Source: Deltaproteobacteria bacterium
GTDB lineage: Bacteria; Desulfobacterota; Desulfobacteria; Desulfobacterales; UBA11574
Direction of reading: 5' to 3'
DNA: 5,749 nucleotides
Assembly (NCBI GenBank): GCA_019313025.1
Contig: JAFDCA010000271.1
Span: 1 to 5,749 of the forward strand
Positions within the stretch are counted from its first letter, which is position 1, and every line of letters begins with the position of its first letter. The notes below the pieces were generated by a model, which saw nothing but the letters and a program-made list of their open reading frames with translations, had not been told where the DNA came from and did not search any database. Position numbers and translations under genes: made by a program. Below are positions 1-5,749 of the stretch, piece by piece.

Positions 1-1282
1 CATTACTTATTTTGGTCCTATGCCAGTCAGCCAGTGCCATACCGTATAAAATAAAGAAGATAGAATTGCCACGATATGGGTAAAATCGATGCCCGACGAG
101 CCCCATGATTAGCATTGCAATCACCACATAAAAGAAAGGCCCTTTGGTCCTAACAAATTTTATTAGAAAACTAACCATTAAAACTATCACAATTATTAAA
201 CCCAAGATACCATTATCTAATAGTACACCTAAATATGCGTTATGGGTAGACCCGCTAGCCTCGCCAATCACTCTTGAGCCGATGCCCGTACCAAAGATAG
301 GATTTTCTCCAATTTGCTTCATTGCAGGTTTCCAAATACCGGTCAACCTTCCAGCCAGCATGTTATCTAAATTACTTTGTGTATCATAATATTCAGCTTT
401 ATTTTTGCCAAATTGAAGTCTGTTTTTTATTTGGGTATGCAATTGCTGCCAAATTAGCAACATCAGCATTGCAAGAGCAATTCTCATACTCCATTTTAAT
501 TTAGGGAATATAAGGATTATGACGGCGGCAATGGCATACCATGCCATTCGACTAAACGTAAATACAATGCCCATCAAGGAAAAACCGATAGAAACAGGTT
601 GCAGAATTTTAGATTTGTGATCTGTCATTGAAATGCACGCGATGCAATAGTAAACAGTTAAGGCGGCTAACGAATTGGAAGTCAAACCAAATCCTTTAGC
701 TAGGGAGTCCCTCCCAACATTGTAGGTTGTCCACCCTCCTCTCAAGCCGCCTCTTTGAAGATAAAAGTGAGCAATCAGCAATCCAAGGACGATAGCTCCA
801 AATATGATACTTTTTTGGATGATAACCATATTTTCATGTTTCTGAGCGGTCACTCTCATGACCATCCATCCCGTGATTACGATTTGAATCGGGACGATAA
901 GTTCATGAATTATAAGATTGGAGAAAGTAAAACCTTCCTTAAAAAAAGAATGGTTGGGCCAGGCGGTTGCAGTGACCAATATTCCGATTATATAAATTGT
1001 AATAAATAAGAAAATTGGAATAGTAAAAAATTTGGGAAAATCAATTGAAGACCGAGACGACCTGAATTCATAAAGAACAATCACAAAAGCGAGTACCCAA
1101 AAAAAATGAATGGGCTGAAATCCCTGTAGCCCTCCAATTGGTGTTTCAAAATTAATTACATCCCCCATGGAAGTCATAAATATAAAAAATGATACCGCTC
1201 TCGCTCCTAATGTTGACTCCTTGGTGGTCTTTATCAGATATACCATTATGGGAATTGCTGATAAAATTATAAAAGTTTCCAT
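1..1282 (-). CDS. O-antigen ligase/polymerase-like membrane protein (Wzy_C family), 3' end beyond window
   Basis: I translated the minus strand by hand from an ATG at 1282-1280. It stays open for 427 codons to the left edge with no stop, so the C-terminus is missing, probably by only a short stretch. An in-frame TAA lies directly before the ATG, so this is the earliest possible start. The ribosome site is weak (GGATAAG). The protein is mostly hydrophobic helices. It carries the hallmarks of the O-antigen ligase/polymerase family (PF04932): FTFSRMAW near residues 241-248, a long loop with GRLTGIWKPA (311-320), ENPIFGTGIGS (326-336) and THNAYLGVLLDNGILGL (346-362) with the conserved His347. In this family such proteins either polymerise lipid-linked repeat units (Wzy) or transfer a finished glycan to lipid A core or protein (WaaL, PglL-like) on the periplasmic side. 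The sequence alone does not separate these roles. It is the last visible gene of the co-directional cluster, 166 bases after the epimerase. The family call is firm and the exact role is open. Confidence 0.87.
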   Translation of the reverse strand, partial: METFIILSAIPIMVYLIKTTKESTLGARAVSFFIFMTSMGDVINFETPIGGLQGFQPIHFFWVLAFVIVLYEFRSSRSSIDFPKFFTIPIFLFITIYIIGILVTATAWPNHSFFKEGFTFSNLIIHELIVPIQIVITGWMVMRVTAQKHENMVIIQKSIIFGAIVLGLLIAHFYLQRGGLRGGWTTYNVGRDSLAKGFGLTSNSLAALTVYYCIACISMTDHKSKILQPVSIGFSLMGIVFTFSRMAWYAIAAVIILIFPKLKWSMRIALAMLMLLIWQQLHTQIKNRLQFGKNKAEYYDTQSNLDNMLAGRLTGIWKPAMKQIGENPIFGTGIGSRVIGEASGSTHNAYLGVLLDNGILGLIIVIVLMVSFLIKFVRTKGPFFYVVIAMLIMGLVGHRFYPYRGNSIFFILYGMALADWHRTKISN

Positions 1283-1325
1283 TTAGCTTATCCGGCTTTT
1301 GTGACTGAATTTTATTTCTTTGACG

Positions 1326-1375
1326 ATAGTGATTTGGAATCGATATTCCACTATTTTCGAAAATAAGAACTTATT
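1326..1375. promoter_or_regulatory. Cluster of AT-rich dyads upstream of the Wzy_C gene
   Basis: Three dyads lie side by side. TGGAAT-CGAT-ATTCCA occupies 1335-1350. The perfect 14-base palindrome TATTTTCGAAAATA occupies 1352-1365. AATAAG-AA-CTTATT occupies 1362-1375 and overlaps the second. The first can also pair as ATAGTG (1326-1331) with CACTAT (1349-1354) around GAAT-CGAT-ATTC. They lie roughly 45-95 bases before the Wzy_C start codon. Dyads of this size can be operator sites or transcript hairpins, but in AT-rich DNA short ones also arise by chance. A function is not shown. Confidence 0.3.
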
Positions 1376-1420
1376 GTTTACTTTCAGAACTTTTGAGGAT
1401 TGTTTTTCGGATAATACCTT

Positions 1421-1437
1421 CTCAGAGTCGCTCCGAG
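1421..1437 (-). other. Small hairpin just downstream of the epimerase gene
   Basis: CTCAGAG (1421-1427) and CTCCGAG (1431-1437) flank a three-base loop. In minus-strand RNA this gives a seven-pair stem with one G-U pair, about 12 bases after the epimerase stop codon. No T-run follows it, so it does not look like an intrinsic terminator. It could stabilise or slow degradation of the transcript 3' end, or be incidental. Confidence 0.3.
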
Positions 1438-1448
1438 GTTTCAATGAA

Positions 1449-2402
1449 CTACAAAAATTCTTTTGAAACCATTCTGTTTATACCTTCAATTAATTGATAA
1501 GGAGCTATAAATCCCGTTTCGTTGAGCCTTTCCGAATTTACTACTGTGTTTGCGCAAAACTTTTTAATCCTGATTGCGCTAATTGAATATTTCCTTTTTG
1601 TTACTTTTGATAGTAGATCAAAAGTGATACCGCCAAAAAGTCCTATTGAATAAGGAATATGTATCTTCTTCCGCTGCTCATTTCCCAAAACCCTCAATGT
1701 AATCCTAACAAACTCATTCATATTAAGATCGGGCTTATCGGCAAAATTATAGACATATCTTCCAGAGCTGGTATGCAATAATTTTATTAGCAGTCTGACA
1801 AGATTTAGAACATAACCCATTGATTTTTTATTTTTTCCATCACCCACCATTATAAACCGTTTAGATGCTATCTGTTTTACCAGATTATAAACATTGCCTC
1901 TATTACCTTCTCCAAAAATTACGGTCGGTCGGACAATGACAAGACACGCCGTATTTTCTCCTTTTGCCCAGTTATTAAAAACAACTTCAGCTTCATATTT
2001 ACTCTTACCATAATCATTAAATGGTTTTATCGAGCTGTTTTCGTCAGACTCACCGGCATTAAATCCATAAACTGCGACGCTGCTCGTAAAAATGAGCTTT
2101 TTCACTTTGTTTTGTTTAGCGGCAAAAACAAGGTTTTCAGCGCCGCCGACATTCACATCGTAATACAGGGAGGCCGGCTGCACATTATCGTGGTGCTCAG
2201 CAGCCAGGTGGTAGACAGCATCTATTCCGACCAAAGCCTCGGTCAATTTCTTTTGGTCACGGATGTCTCCAACAGTACAAAATTCGGGATAAACATCACA
2301 TTTGCGCTTATCGTATATGACCACCCTGTGACCGTCTTTAAGCAACTCGGAAACTAGATTTTTCCCGATAAATCCGCTGCCGCCTGTTACCAGAATATTC
2401 AT
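1449..2402 (-). CDS. NAD-dependent nucleotide-sugar epimerase/dehydratase (extended SDR)
   Basis: This is a complete 317-residue cytoplasmic enzyme of the extended short-chain dehydrogenase/reductase family (NAD-dependent epimerase/dehydratase, PF01370). The N-terminus has the Rossmann signature TGGSGFIG (residues 6-13). Asp31 ends the second strand, which favours NAD over NADP. GDIRD (45-49) and VYHLAA (63-68) follow. The catalytic triad is visible as Ser108 in TSSVAVYG, with Tyr131 and Lys135 in YGKSK. RPTVIFGEGN (158-167) and VGDGKNKKSMGYV (186-198) are typical of the sugar-binding half. The length is close to GalE-type enzymes (around 310-340). The ATG at 2402 has a good AGAGGT site just before it and the gene ends in TAG. 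Within a polysaccharide cluster it most likely epimerises, dehydrates or reduces a UDP-, GDP- or dTDP-sugar. The substrate cannot be read from the sequence, so no gene symbol is given. It lies between the GT39 gene and the Wzy_C gene on the same strand. Confidence 0.92.
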   Translation of the reverse strand: MNILVTGGSGFIGKNLVSELLKDGHRVVIYDKRKCDVYPEFCTVGDIRDQKKLTEALVGIDAVYHLAAEHHDNVQPASLYYDVNVGGAENLVFAAKQNKVKKLIFTSSVAVYGFNAGESDENSSIKPFNDYGKSKYEAEVVFNNWAKGENTACLVIVRPTVIFGEGNRGNVYNLVKQIASKRFIMVGDGKNKKSMGYVLNLVRLLIKLLHTSSGRYVYNFADKPDLNMNEFVRITLRVLGNEQRKKIHIPYSIGLFGGITFDLLSKVTKRKYSISAIRIKKFCANTVVNSERLNETGFIAPYQLIEGINRMVSKEFL

Positions 2403-2405
2403 AAT

Positions 2406-2411
2406 ACCTCT
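2406..2411 (-). promoter_or_regulatory. Ribosome binding site of the epimerase gene
   Basis: AGAGGT on the minus strand ends three bases before the ATG at 2402, with the GAGG core slightly further away. It supports that start codon. It is a clear Shine-Dalgarno-like site, unlike the site-less GT39 gene upstream. Confidence 0.6.
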
Positions 2412-2471
2412 AAAGTTTTTTTTATTTTAACTCAAAAACGGTCTACATTCCTGCTGTGAACATATTTATAA

Positions 2472-4175
2472 TTATCTTTGCAAAATTTTATAGATTTCTA
2501 TAGTTGGTCCCGGCCGATTCCATTTCAGTTGTTCAAATCGTTTCACTAATTTAGCTCCTGGATTATTACGCAGGGCAATCAAAAATTCACCGACCTCATA
2601 TCCTGCTGGAATATAATTTATTCTCCACTTGCCTCTTAGCCAGTCGCGCTTGGGTATATATCTATCTGCTCTTAAAACTATGTATTCAATGCCTGCCTCT
2701 TTGTAGTAGGCAATATCCCTAAAATTTGAATGTCCGCCCACTGTTACAAGGTCATAGGTAATAGCAGGTAGACATTTTAGCTCTAGTTCAAAATATTTTG
2801 CCTTCCTGGGCTCTTTGCCCCGATACCTCTCTATTGCGTTCAAAATATTATTTTTATTGTAATGCAGAGGCACCGTATCCTCTTTCGGTTTAGTGCGCAT
2901 TCCTTCGATTAATATACGCGTACCGGCGGGAATATTACTTTCAATCCATTCTTTTGCAATAGTTCTGGTATCTTTATGCGAAAGGAAATAATTTTCGCGT
3001 ATAATTTTATAGCCGGGTTGCATAATAAAAAGGCAAACCATTAACGCGACTATCGGTTTGACTTTTTTGCGAAAAACTTTTACAGCTACTTCATCAATGA
3101 ATTTGGCCGATAGGATCATCAGAGCCGGCAAAATAGGGATTAAGTACCTAAAATAAAAAAGAAGGCGGTGTTTGGACATTGAGATCAATACAAAAAAAGA
3201 AACTATATATGCGGCTAAAATAACATCTTCTTCTTTGCGACAGAACAATATGTAGACAAAACCCGCTAGACAAATGATGAATAAAAGGGTACCACTTGAT
3301 ACATTTAACACATGCAGATAAAAAAGAAATAGATTCGGGCCATGGTCTATCCCTGATGACCCTGTGCTAGCCGTTGCCGCATTGCCGAAATACATATTCC
3401 AAAAAGAATATAAAACATTTTTAAAATTTAATAACAGTCCGGGGTTACCGATGAAAAGAACTAGGATACCCATAACTGCGCAAATAAGAATGCCTTTCCC
3501 AAAAAAAAATTCCCATACTGAATTTTTCTTTGCTTTCTTAATATAGTATAAGTGAGCGATTAATATTGGAAATACAAGCACAATCGCTGTCGCCTTGGTT
3601 TGCACCGCCAACCCTGCTAAGATTCCGGATAGCATGTAGTTTTTCAAATTGCCATTATGCGCCATTCTGATAATGAACAATAAGGACAAAGTAGCGAGGC
3701 AGGTCATCGGTACATCGACTGTGATATAATGAGAGCTTTGAGAATGCAGGTAATTAAAAGCTAAAAGAAGAGCGGCAATGAGGCCAGTCCGATCGGAATA
3801 CGCTTCTTTGCCAATCTTATAAGTTATATAAACATTTAGCGTGCCAATAATGGCGGTTGTACTTCGCCCGATCAAATAAAAAGACCAGGGCTCTTTGACA
3901 AAATACAGTGCAAAGTCTGAAGCTGACTTAACAAACCCAAAAAGCTTCATGACTATAAAATAGACTCCGTACTCAAAAAATAGCAGATAGAAATAACCCG
4001 CCTTGGTAACCCTATTAAAGTCAAACCCCCCTGCTCCAAGCTCTAAGGCTCGCAATACTTCATGGGTCTCATCCTGATGATAGAGATATGGCAATCCAAA
4101 CCATATCCCCCACAGCCTTAAAATTAAACTTACCGTAATTATTGTTAATAGTGATAACTTTATATTTTTTGCCAT
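2472..4175 (-). CDS. GT39/PMT-type multi-pass glycosyltransferase with soluble C-terminal domain
   Basis: This is a complete 567-residue integral membrane protein. Members of the GT-C superfamily (GT39/ArnT/PMT, PF13231-like) move a sugar from a polyprenyl-phosphate donor to a lipid, glycan or protein on the outer face of the inner membrane. A first membrane helix (about 6-27) is followed by an external loop with the paired acidic residues Asp35-Glu36 in YHQDETHE, the expected catalytic and metal site. RSTTAIIGTLNVYITYKIG (104-122) and SSHYITVDVP (147-156, Asp154) are typical of the family's second conserved region. About ten or more hydrophobic segments run to around residue 388, including FRYLIPILP (342-350). 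A mainly hydrophilic domain of about 175 residues follows (390-567), presumably periplasmic. The ATG at 4175 is the only sensible start because an in-frame TAA lies 15 bases before it, and no Shine-Dalgarno site is seen. The acceptor is unknown. The GT2 gene(s) upstream could supply its lipid-linked sugar donor, which is inference. Confidence 0.9.
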   Translation of the reverse strand: MAKNIKLSLLTIITVSLILRLWGIWFGLPYLYHQDETHEVLRALELGAGGFDFNRVTKAGYFYLLFFEYGVYFIVMKLFGFVKSASDFALYFVKEPWSFYLIGRSTTAIIGTLNVYITYKIGKEAYSDRTGLIAALLLAFNYLHSQSSHYITVDVPMTCLATLSLLFIIRMAHNGNLKNYMLSGILAGLAVQTKATAIVLVFPILIAHLYYIKKAKKNSVWEFFFGKGILICAVMGILVLFIGNPGLLLNFKNVLYSFWNMYFGNAATASTGSSGIDHGPNLFLFYLHVLNVSSGTLLFIICLAGFVYILFCRKEEDVILAAYIVSFFVLISMSKHRLLFYFRYLIPILPALMILSAKFIDEVAVKVFRKKVKPIVALMVCLFIMQPGYKIIRENYFLSHKDTRTIAKEWIESNIPAGTRILIEGMRTKPKEDTVPLHYNKNNILNAIERYRGKEPRKAKYFELELKCLPAITYDLVTVGGHSNFRDIAYYKEAGIEYIVLRADRYIPKRDWLRGKWRINYIPAGYEVGEFLIALRNNPGAKLVKRFEQLKWNRPGPTIEIYKILQR

Positions 4176-4186
4176 AAACGTATAAA

Positions 4187-4215
4187 ATTATATAAACTTA
4201 TTTCCGGATGGATAA
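4187..4215 (-). promoter_or_regulatory. Possible promoter before the GT39 gene, nearly leaderless
   Basis: On the minus strand an exact TATAAT (4192-4187) lies 11 bases before the GT39 start codon. A weak -35-like TTATCC (4215-4210) sits 17 bases upstream of it, matching only three of six consensus positions. Transcription starting about seven bases after the -10 box would leave a leader of only a few bases, which would fit the lack of a Shine-Dalgarno site. In such AT-rich DNA a chance TATAAT is quite possible. Confidence 0.3.
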
Positions 4216-4226
4216 TTTTTTTTTTT
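4216..4226. repeat. Homopolymer run of 11 T (A on the coding strand)
   Basis: An uninterrupted run of eleven T on the plus strand lies in the gap between the second GT2 gene and the GT39 gene, 18 bases after the GT2 stop codon as transcribed. It appears as A in the transcript, so it is not a terminator tract for this operon. Such runs are prone to length variation and sequencing error. Confidence 0.7.
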
Positions 4227-4243
4227 GCGCATCATACTAATCA

Positions 4244-5185
4244 TTAAACTATCTCTTCTATGCGATAATGTATTATTTTTCTTGCGCGAGTGAATAAAAT
4301 AAGCTCGCCAATAAGACCGACTGAAAAGAGCTGCAAGCCAAATACGATAAGTAAAATTCCCAGCAATAGCAGAGGCCTGTCTGCCAAAGCAGTTTGTAAA
4401 AAAATTCTTTCGAGCCCAAGGTAAACTGTAATAATTAGACCTGAGAAACACACCGCAAATCCTATAAGCCCAAAAAACCTCAGGGGCTTCACAGTGAATT
4501 TGATAAGGAAAAAAAGTGTCAATAAATCCAGTGCCCTTCGTAAGTATATGCCGGGTTTTACAAACCGCAATTTAGTATCTTCTTTTCTTTGATTTACGTT
4601 GACCTCTTTTACTTTAATTCCCCTGCCACGGGCGATTATTGGTATAAACCGGTGCAAGTCACTGTAAAGGTCAAACTCCGATATAATCTTTTTGTTGATC
4701 AGTCGCATACCGGAGGTGATGTCTTTAAACGGAGCCCCGGTCATTTTTCTTACCAGAAAATGATAAGCAGACGATTGGATCCTGTTGAACACGGGATCTT
4801 TGCGAGGAAAACGCCTGGTGATGACCAGATCATTTCCTTCATCATAGACTTTGAAGACTTTTGAAAGATCCCTCGGCTCGCTTTGGATGTAAGCTGGAAG
4901 GGTCAAAATTTTATCACCTTTGGCTTGGCGGAAGCCTTCCATCAGCGCGGCCGATTCGCCAAAAGCCTTGGTAAATTTAATTATGTGCAGCGGATTTCCA
5001 CCATTTTTTAGTTTCATCAAATCGTTGTATGCTTGCGAGAAAATACCGTCTAATATGAAAATAAACTCGAAATCCTTATTTAGCGCTTTGAGTTCAGCGG
5101 CATAGAGACTGTAGAGCGTTTTCATGTCGTCGTGGCGTTCGCTGATCGGTACCACCACACTGACTTCAGGGTTTTTATCCTTCAT
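4244..5185 (-). CDS. GT2-like (DPM1/GtrB-type) membrane glycosyltransferase lacking the usual DxD motif
   Basis: This is a complete 313-residue protein with a GT-A fold domain (about 1-225) and two C-terminal membrane helices (about 236-257 and 270-296). That is the plan of polyisoprenyl-phosphate glycosyltransferases such as GtrB and ArnC. Recognisable family parts are VSVVVPISER (8-17), DITSGMRL (155-162), HRFIP (178-182) and ALDLLTLFF-PLRFFGLIG leading into the first helix. The expected DDGS is FILDG (43-47), with one Asp kept. The expected LDADLQ-type DxD is TLPAYIQSEP (95-104), without either Asp. The basic HRxRxxGxSKYG segment seen in the neighbouring GT2 protein is here NQRKEDTKLRF (198-208). 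It may therefore act by a changed mechanism, be a non-catalytic partner, or belong to a specialised subfamily. I chose the ATG at 5185 because AGGTG lies five bases before it. A TTG directly upstream (5188) is too close to that site. It sits between a canonical GT2 gene and the GT39 gene, all co-directional. Family placement is firm and activity is uncertain. Confidence 0.85.
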   Translation of the reverse strand: MKDKNPEVSVVVPISERHDDMKTLYSLYAAELKALNKDFEFIFILDGIFSQAYNDLMKLKNGGNPLHIIKFTKAFGESAALMEGFRQAKGDKILTLPAYIQSEPRDLSKVFKVYDEGNDLVITRRFPRKDPVFNRIQSSAYHFLVRKMTGAPFKDITSGMRLINKKIISEFDLYSDLHRFIPIIARGRGIKVKEVNVNQRKEDTKLRFVKPGIYLRRALDLLTLFFLIKFTVKPLRFFGLIGFAVCFSGLIITVYLGLERIFLQTALADRPLLLLGILLIVFGLQLFSVGLIGELILFTRARKIIHYRIEEIV

Positions 5186-5190
5186 CAATT

Positions 5191-5195
5191 CACCT
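5191..5195 (-). promoter_or_regulatory. Ribosome binding site that decides the GT2-like start
   Basis: AGGTG on the minus strand, within GATGAGGTGAATTG, lies five bases before the ATG at 5185 but only two before the in-frame TTG at 5188. Normal spacing favours the ATG, giving 313 rather than 314 residues. Confidence 0.6.
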
Positions 5196-5236
5196 CATCT
5201 TGGGTTTACCAAAATGGTCTGTAAATCAGTTAGTCA

Positions 5237-5304
5237 GCGAGCACCAGCAGAGCTGGGGGTATGAGGAAGGCTCCTGGAAGGGGCCAAGCTCTGCTGGTAG
5301 TCGC
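5237..5304. repeat. GC-rich long inverted repeat between the two GT2 genes
   Basis: ACCAGCAGAGCT (5243-5254) and AGCTCTGCTGGT (5287-5298) are perfect 12-base inverted arms. After a two-base mismatch on each side the pairing continues with GCGA (5237-5240) and TCGC (5301-5304). Inside the 32-base loop, GGCTCCT (5269-5275) and AGGGGCC (5279-5285) form a second stem around a GGA loop. That stem pairs fully only in plus-strand RNA, with one G-U. The element is much richer in G and C than its surroundings and lies in the leader of the GT2-like gene, about 50 bases before its start. It could be a REP-like or miniature mobile palindrome, or an RNA structure affecting expression. I see no flanking target duplication. 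Only the plus-strand side is followed by a short T-run (ATTTTT), where no gene is present to be terminated. Confidence 0.75.
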
Positions 5305-5376
5305 GGATTTTTAATCATTAATCAAAAAAAATTTTGTTATTTTTGTGCCCTGCCTTAGTGGCTCGGTGATGAGACT

Positions 5377-5749
5377 TTATTTCTTTTCCAAACTGATGAA
5401 GTATTCAGCGAGCAAGCCCCAGGTGATGAGGCTGCCGGAAAGGAAGATTGTCAAAAAGCATGCGGTAGGAAAAACTATTGAGTGAACGCCTATTATATAA
5501 AGAAAAACAGCTTCAGCCCCTAAAACCAATCCAATCATCCCAAAGAAAAGGCCGAAAAAAGCAAACCACCTGAGGGGATTATGCTGAAAGTGCACTATCA
5601 TCTTGAGTGTTATCAGATCAAGCAGTACTTTCCAGGTCCTGGACAGGCCGTATTTTGCCTTACCATACTTTCGGATTCTATGATTGACGACTATTTCTGC
5701 TATTTTGGCGCCTTTCATTGCGGTAATTACGGGAATGAACCGGTGCATA
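5377..5749 (-). CDS. Polyisoprenyl-phosphate glycosyltransferase (GT2, DPM1/GtrB-like), C-terminal part
   Basis: Only the last 123 residues and the TAA stop are in the window, and the gene continues past the right edge. The first visible Met is very likely internal, because the fragment opens inside the family motif MHRFIP (1-6), normally about 180 residues into the protein. Next come GAKIAEIVVNHRIRKYGKAKYGLSRTW (about 13-39), the basic and glycine-rich segment that precedes the membrane anchor in GtrB/ArnC-type enzymes, then LLDLITLKM and two hydrophobic helices (about 61-87 and 92-116). The protein ends shortly after AEYFISLEKK. Members transfer a sugar from a nucleotide donor to undecaprenyl or dolichyl phosphate at the cytoplasmic face. 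The lipid-linked product often feeds GT-C enzymes such as the GT39 protein in this cluster. The catalytic DxD region is outside the window, so activity cannot be checked, but the visible part is canonical, unlike that of its neighbour. Confidence 0.88.
   Translation of the reverse strand, partial: MHRFIPVITAMKGAKIAEIVVNHRIRKYGKAKYGLSRTWKVLLDLITLKMIVHFQHNPLRWFAFFGLFFGMIGLVLGAEAVFLYIIGVHSIVFPTACFLTIFLSGSLITWGLLAEYFISLEKK

Larger units (their letters stand above)
1283..1448. other. Intergenic gap between epimerase and Wzy_C gene, with dyads
   Basis: This 166-base noncoding gap is AT-rich and holds several short inverted repeats, listed separately. It is clearly longer than the 68-69 base gaps elsewhere in the cluster, so it could hold a promoter or operator for the Wzy_C gene. 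I see no convincing -35/-10 pair and no hairpin followed by a T-run in the direction of transcription. Confidence 0.6.
5186..5376. other. Intergenic gap between the two GT2 genes
   Basis: About 190 bases carry no plausible gene. Moving in the direction of transcription it holds a run of T (5324-5331 as A on the plus strand) not preceded by a strong hairpin, then the GC-rich inverted repeat at 5237-5304, then the ribosome binding site of the next gene. It is the longest gap in the window and could separate two transcription units. No clear promoter was recognised. Confidence 0.6.

Noticed and set aside
144..1009. Small plus-strand open frames (144-389, 322-504, 755-1009)
   Set aside because: They lie antisense inside the Wzy_C gene, overlap one another, and show no recognisable protein features. 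They are shadows of the real minus-strand gene.
2112..2357. 81-residue plus-strand open frame inside the epimerase
   Set aside because: It is antisense to the conserved Rossmann part of the epimerase and has no independent support.
4188..4451. 87-residue minus-strand open frame overlapping the end of the GT2-like gene
   Set aside because: It overlaps the two-helix end of the GT2-like protein in another frame, has low-complexity basic content and no family signature.
4589..5105. Plus-strand open frames within the GT2-like gene
   Set aside because: They are antisense to conserved GT2 segments. No ribosome site or protein family is recognisable.
5237..5310. The GC-rich palindrome as an intrinsic terminator of the operon
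   Set aside because: The T-run follows it only on the plus strand, while all genes run on the minus strand, where no T-run follows.
5324..5367. Intrinsic terminator after the canonical GT2 gene
   Set aside because: There is a T-run in the transcript, but the only hairpin before it (GCC-ACTAA-GGC) is three pairs long and some 20 bases away, so it is not convincing.
1..5749. CRISPR array, tRNA/rRNA, transposase or phage genes
   Set aside because: No regularly spaced repeats, no RNA-gene signatures and no mobile-element proteins were seen on either strand.

Overview
This window is a stretch of a bacterial surface-polysaccharide or glycoconjugate locus. All five recognisable genes lie on the minus strand, so transcription runs from the right edge to the left edge. 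The DNA looks AT-rich, uses the standard genetic code (stops TAA and TAG), and two genes have Shine-Dalgarno-like sites, which points to a bacterium. The style of the proteins (long GT39 protein with a soluble C-terminal part, DPM1/GtrB-like GT2 proteins, Wzy_C protein) is common in Gram-negative and uncultured environmental lineages. I cannot name the phylum from this window.

Layout in the order of transcription: (1) 5749-5377, the C-terminal part of a polyisoprenyl-phosphate glycosyltransferase of family GT2, whose 5' part lies outside the window; (2) a gap of about 190 bases holding a striking GC-rich inverted repeat (12 bp perfect arms, 5243-5298); (3) 5185-4244, a second GT2-like membrane protein whose catalytic aspartate motifs are replaced; (4) a 68-base gap with a possible promoter and no ribosome binding site; (5) 4175-2472, a GT39/PMT-type multi-pass glycosyltransferase; (6) a 69-base gap with a ribosome binding site; (7) 2402-1449, an NAD-dependent nucleotide-sugar epimerase/dehydratase of the extended SDR family; (8) a 166-base gap with several small dyads; (9) 1282 to beyond base 1, an O-antigen ligase/polymerase-like (Wzy_C) membrane protein that runs off the left edge.

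A reasonable working model, which is inference, is as follows. The SDR enzyme helps make a nucleotide sugar. The GT2 enzyme(s) load a sugar onto undecaprenyl phosphate on the cytoplasmic face. The GT39 protein uses such a lipid-phosphate sugar on the outer face of the inner membrane. The Wzy_C protein polymerises or ligates the finished lipid-linked glycan. No flippase, initiating transferase or mobile element is visible here. The points most worth a second look are the GT2 homologue without its DxD motif, the GC-rich palindrome between the two GT2 genes, and the cluster of dyads before the Wzy_C gene.
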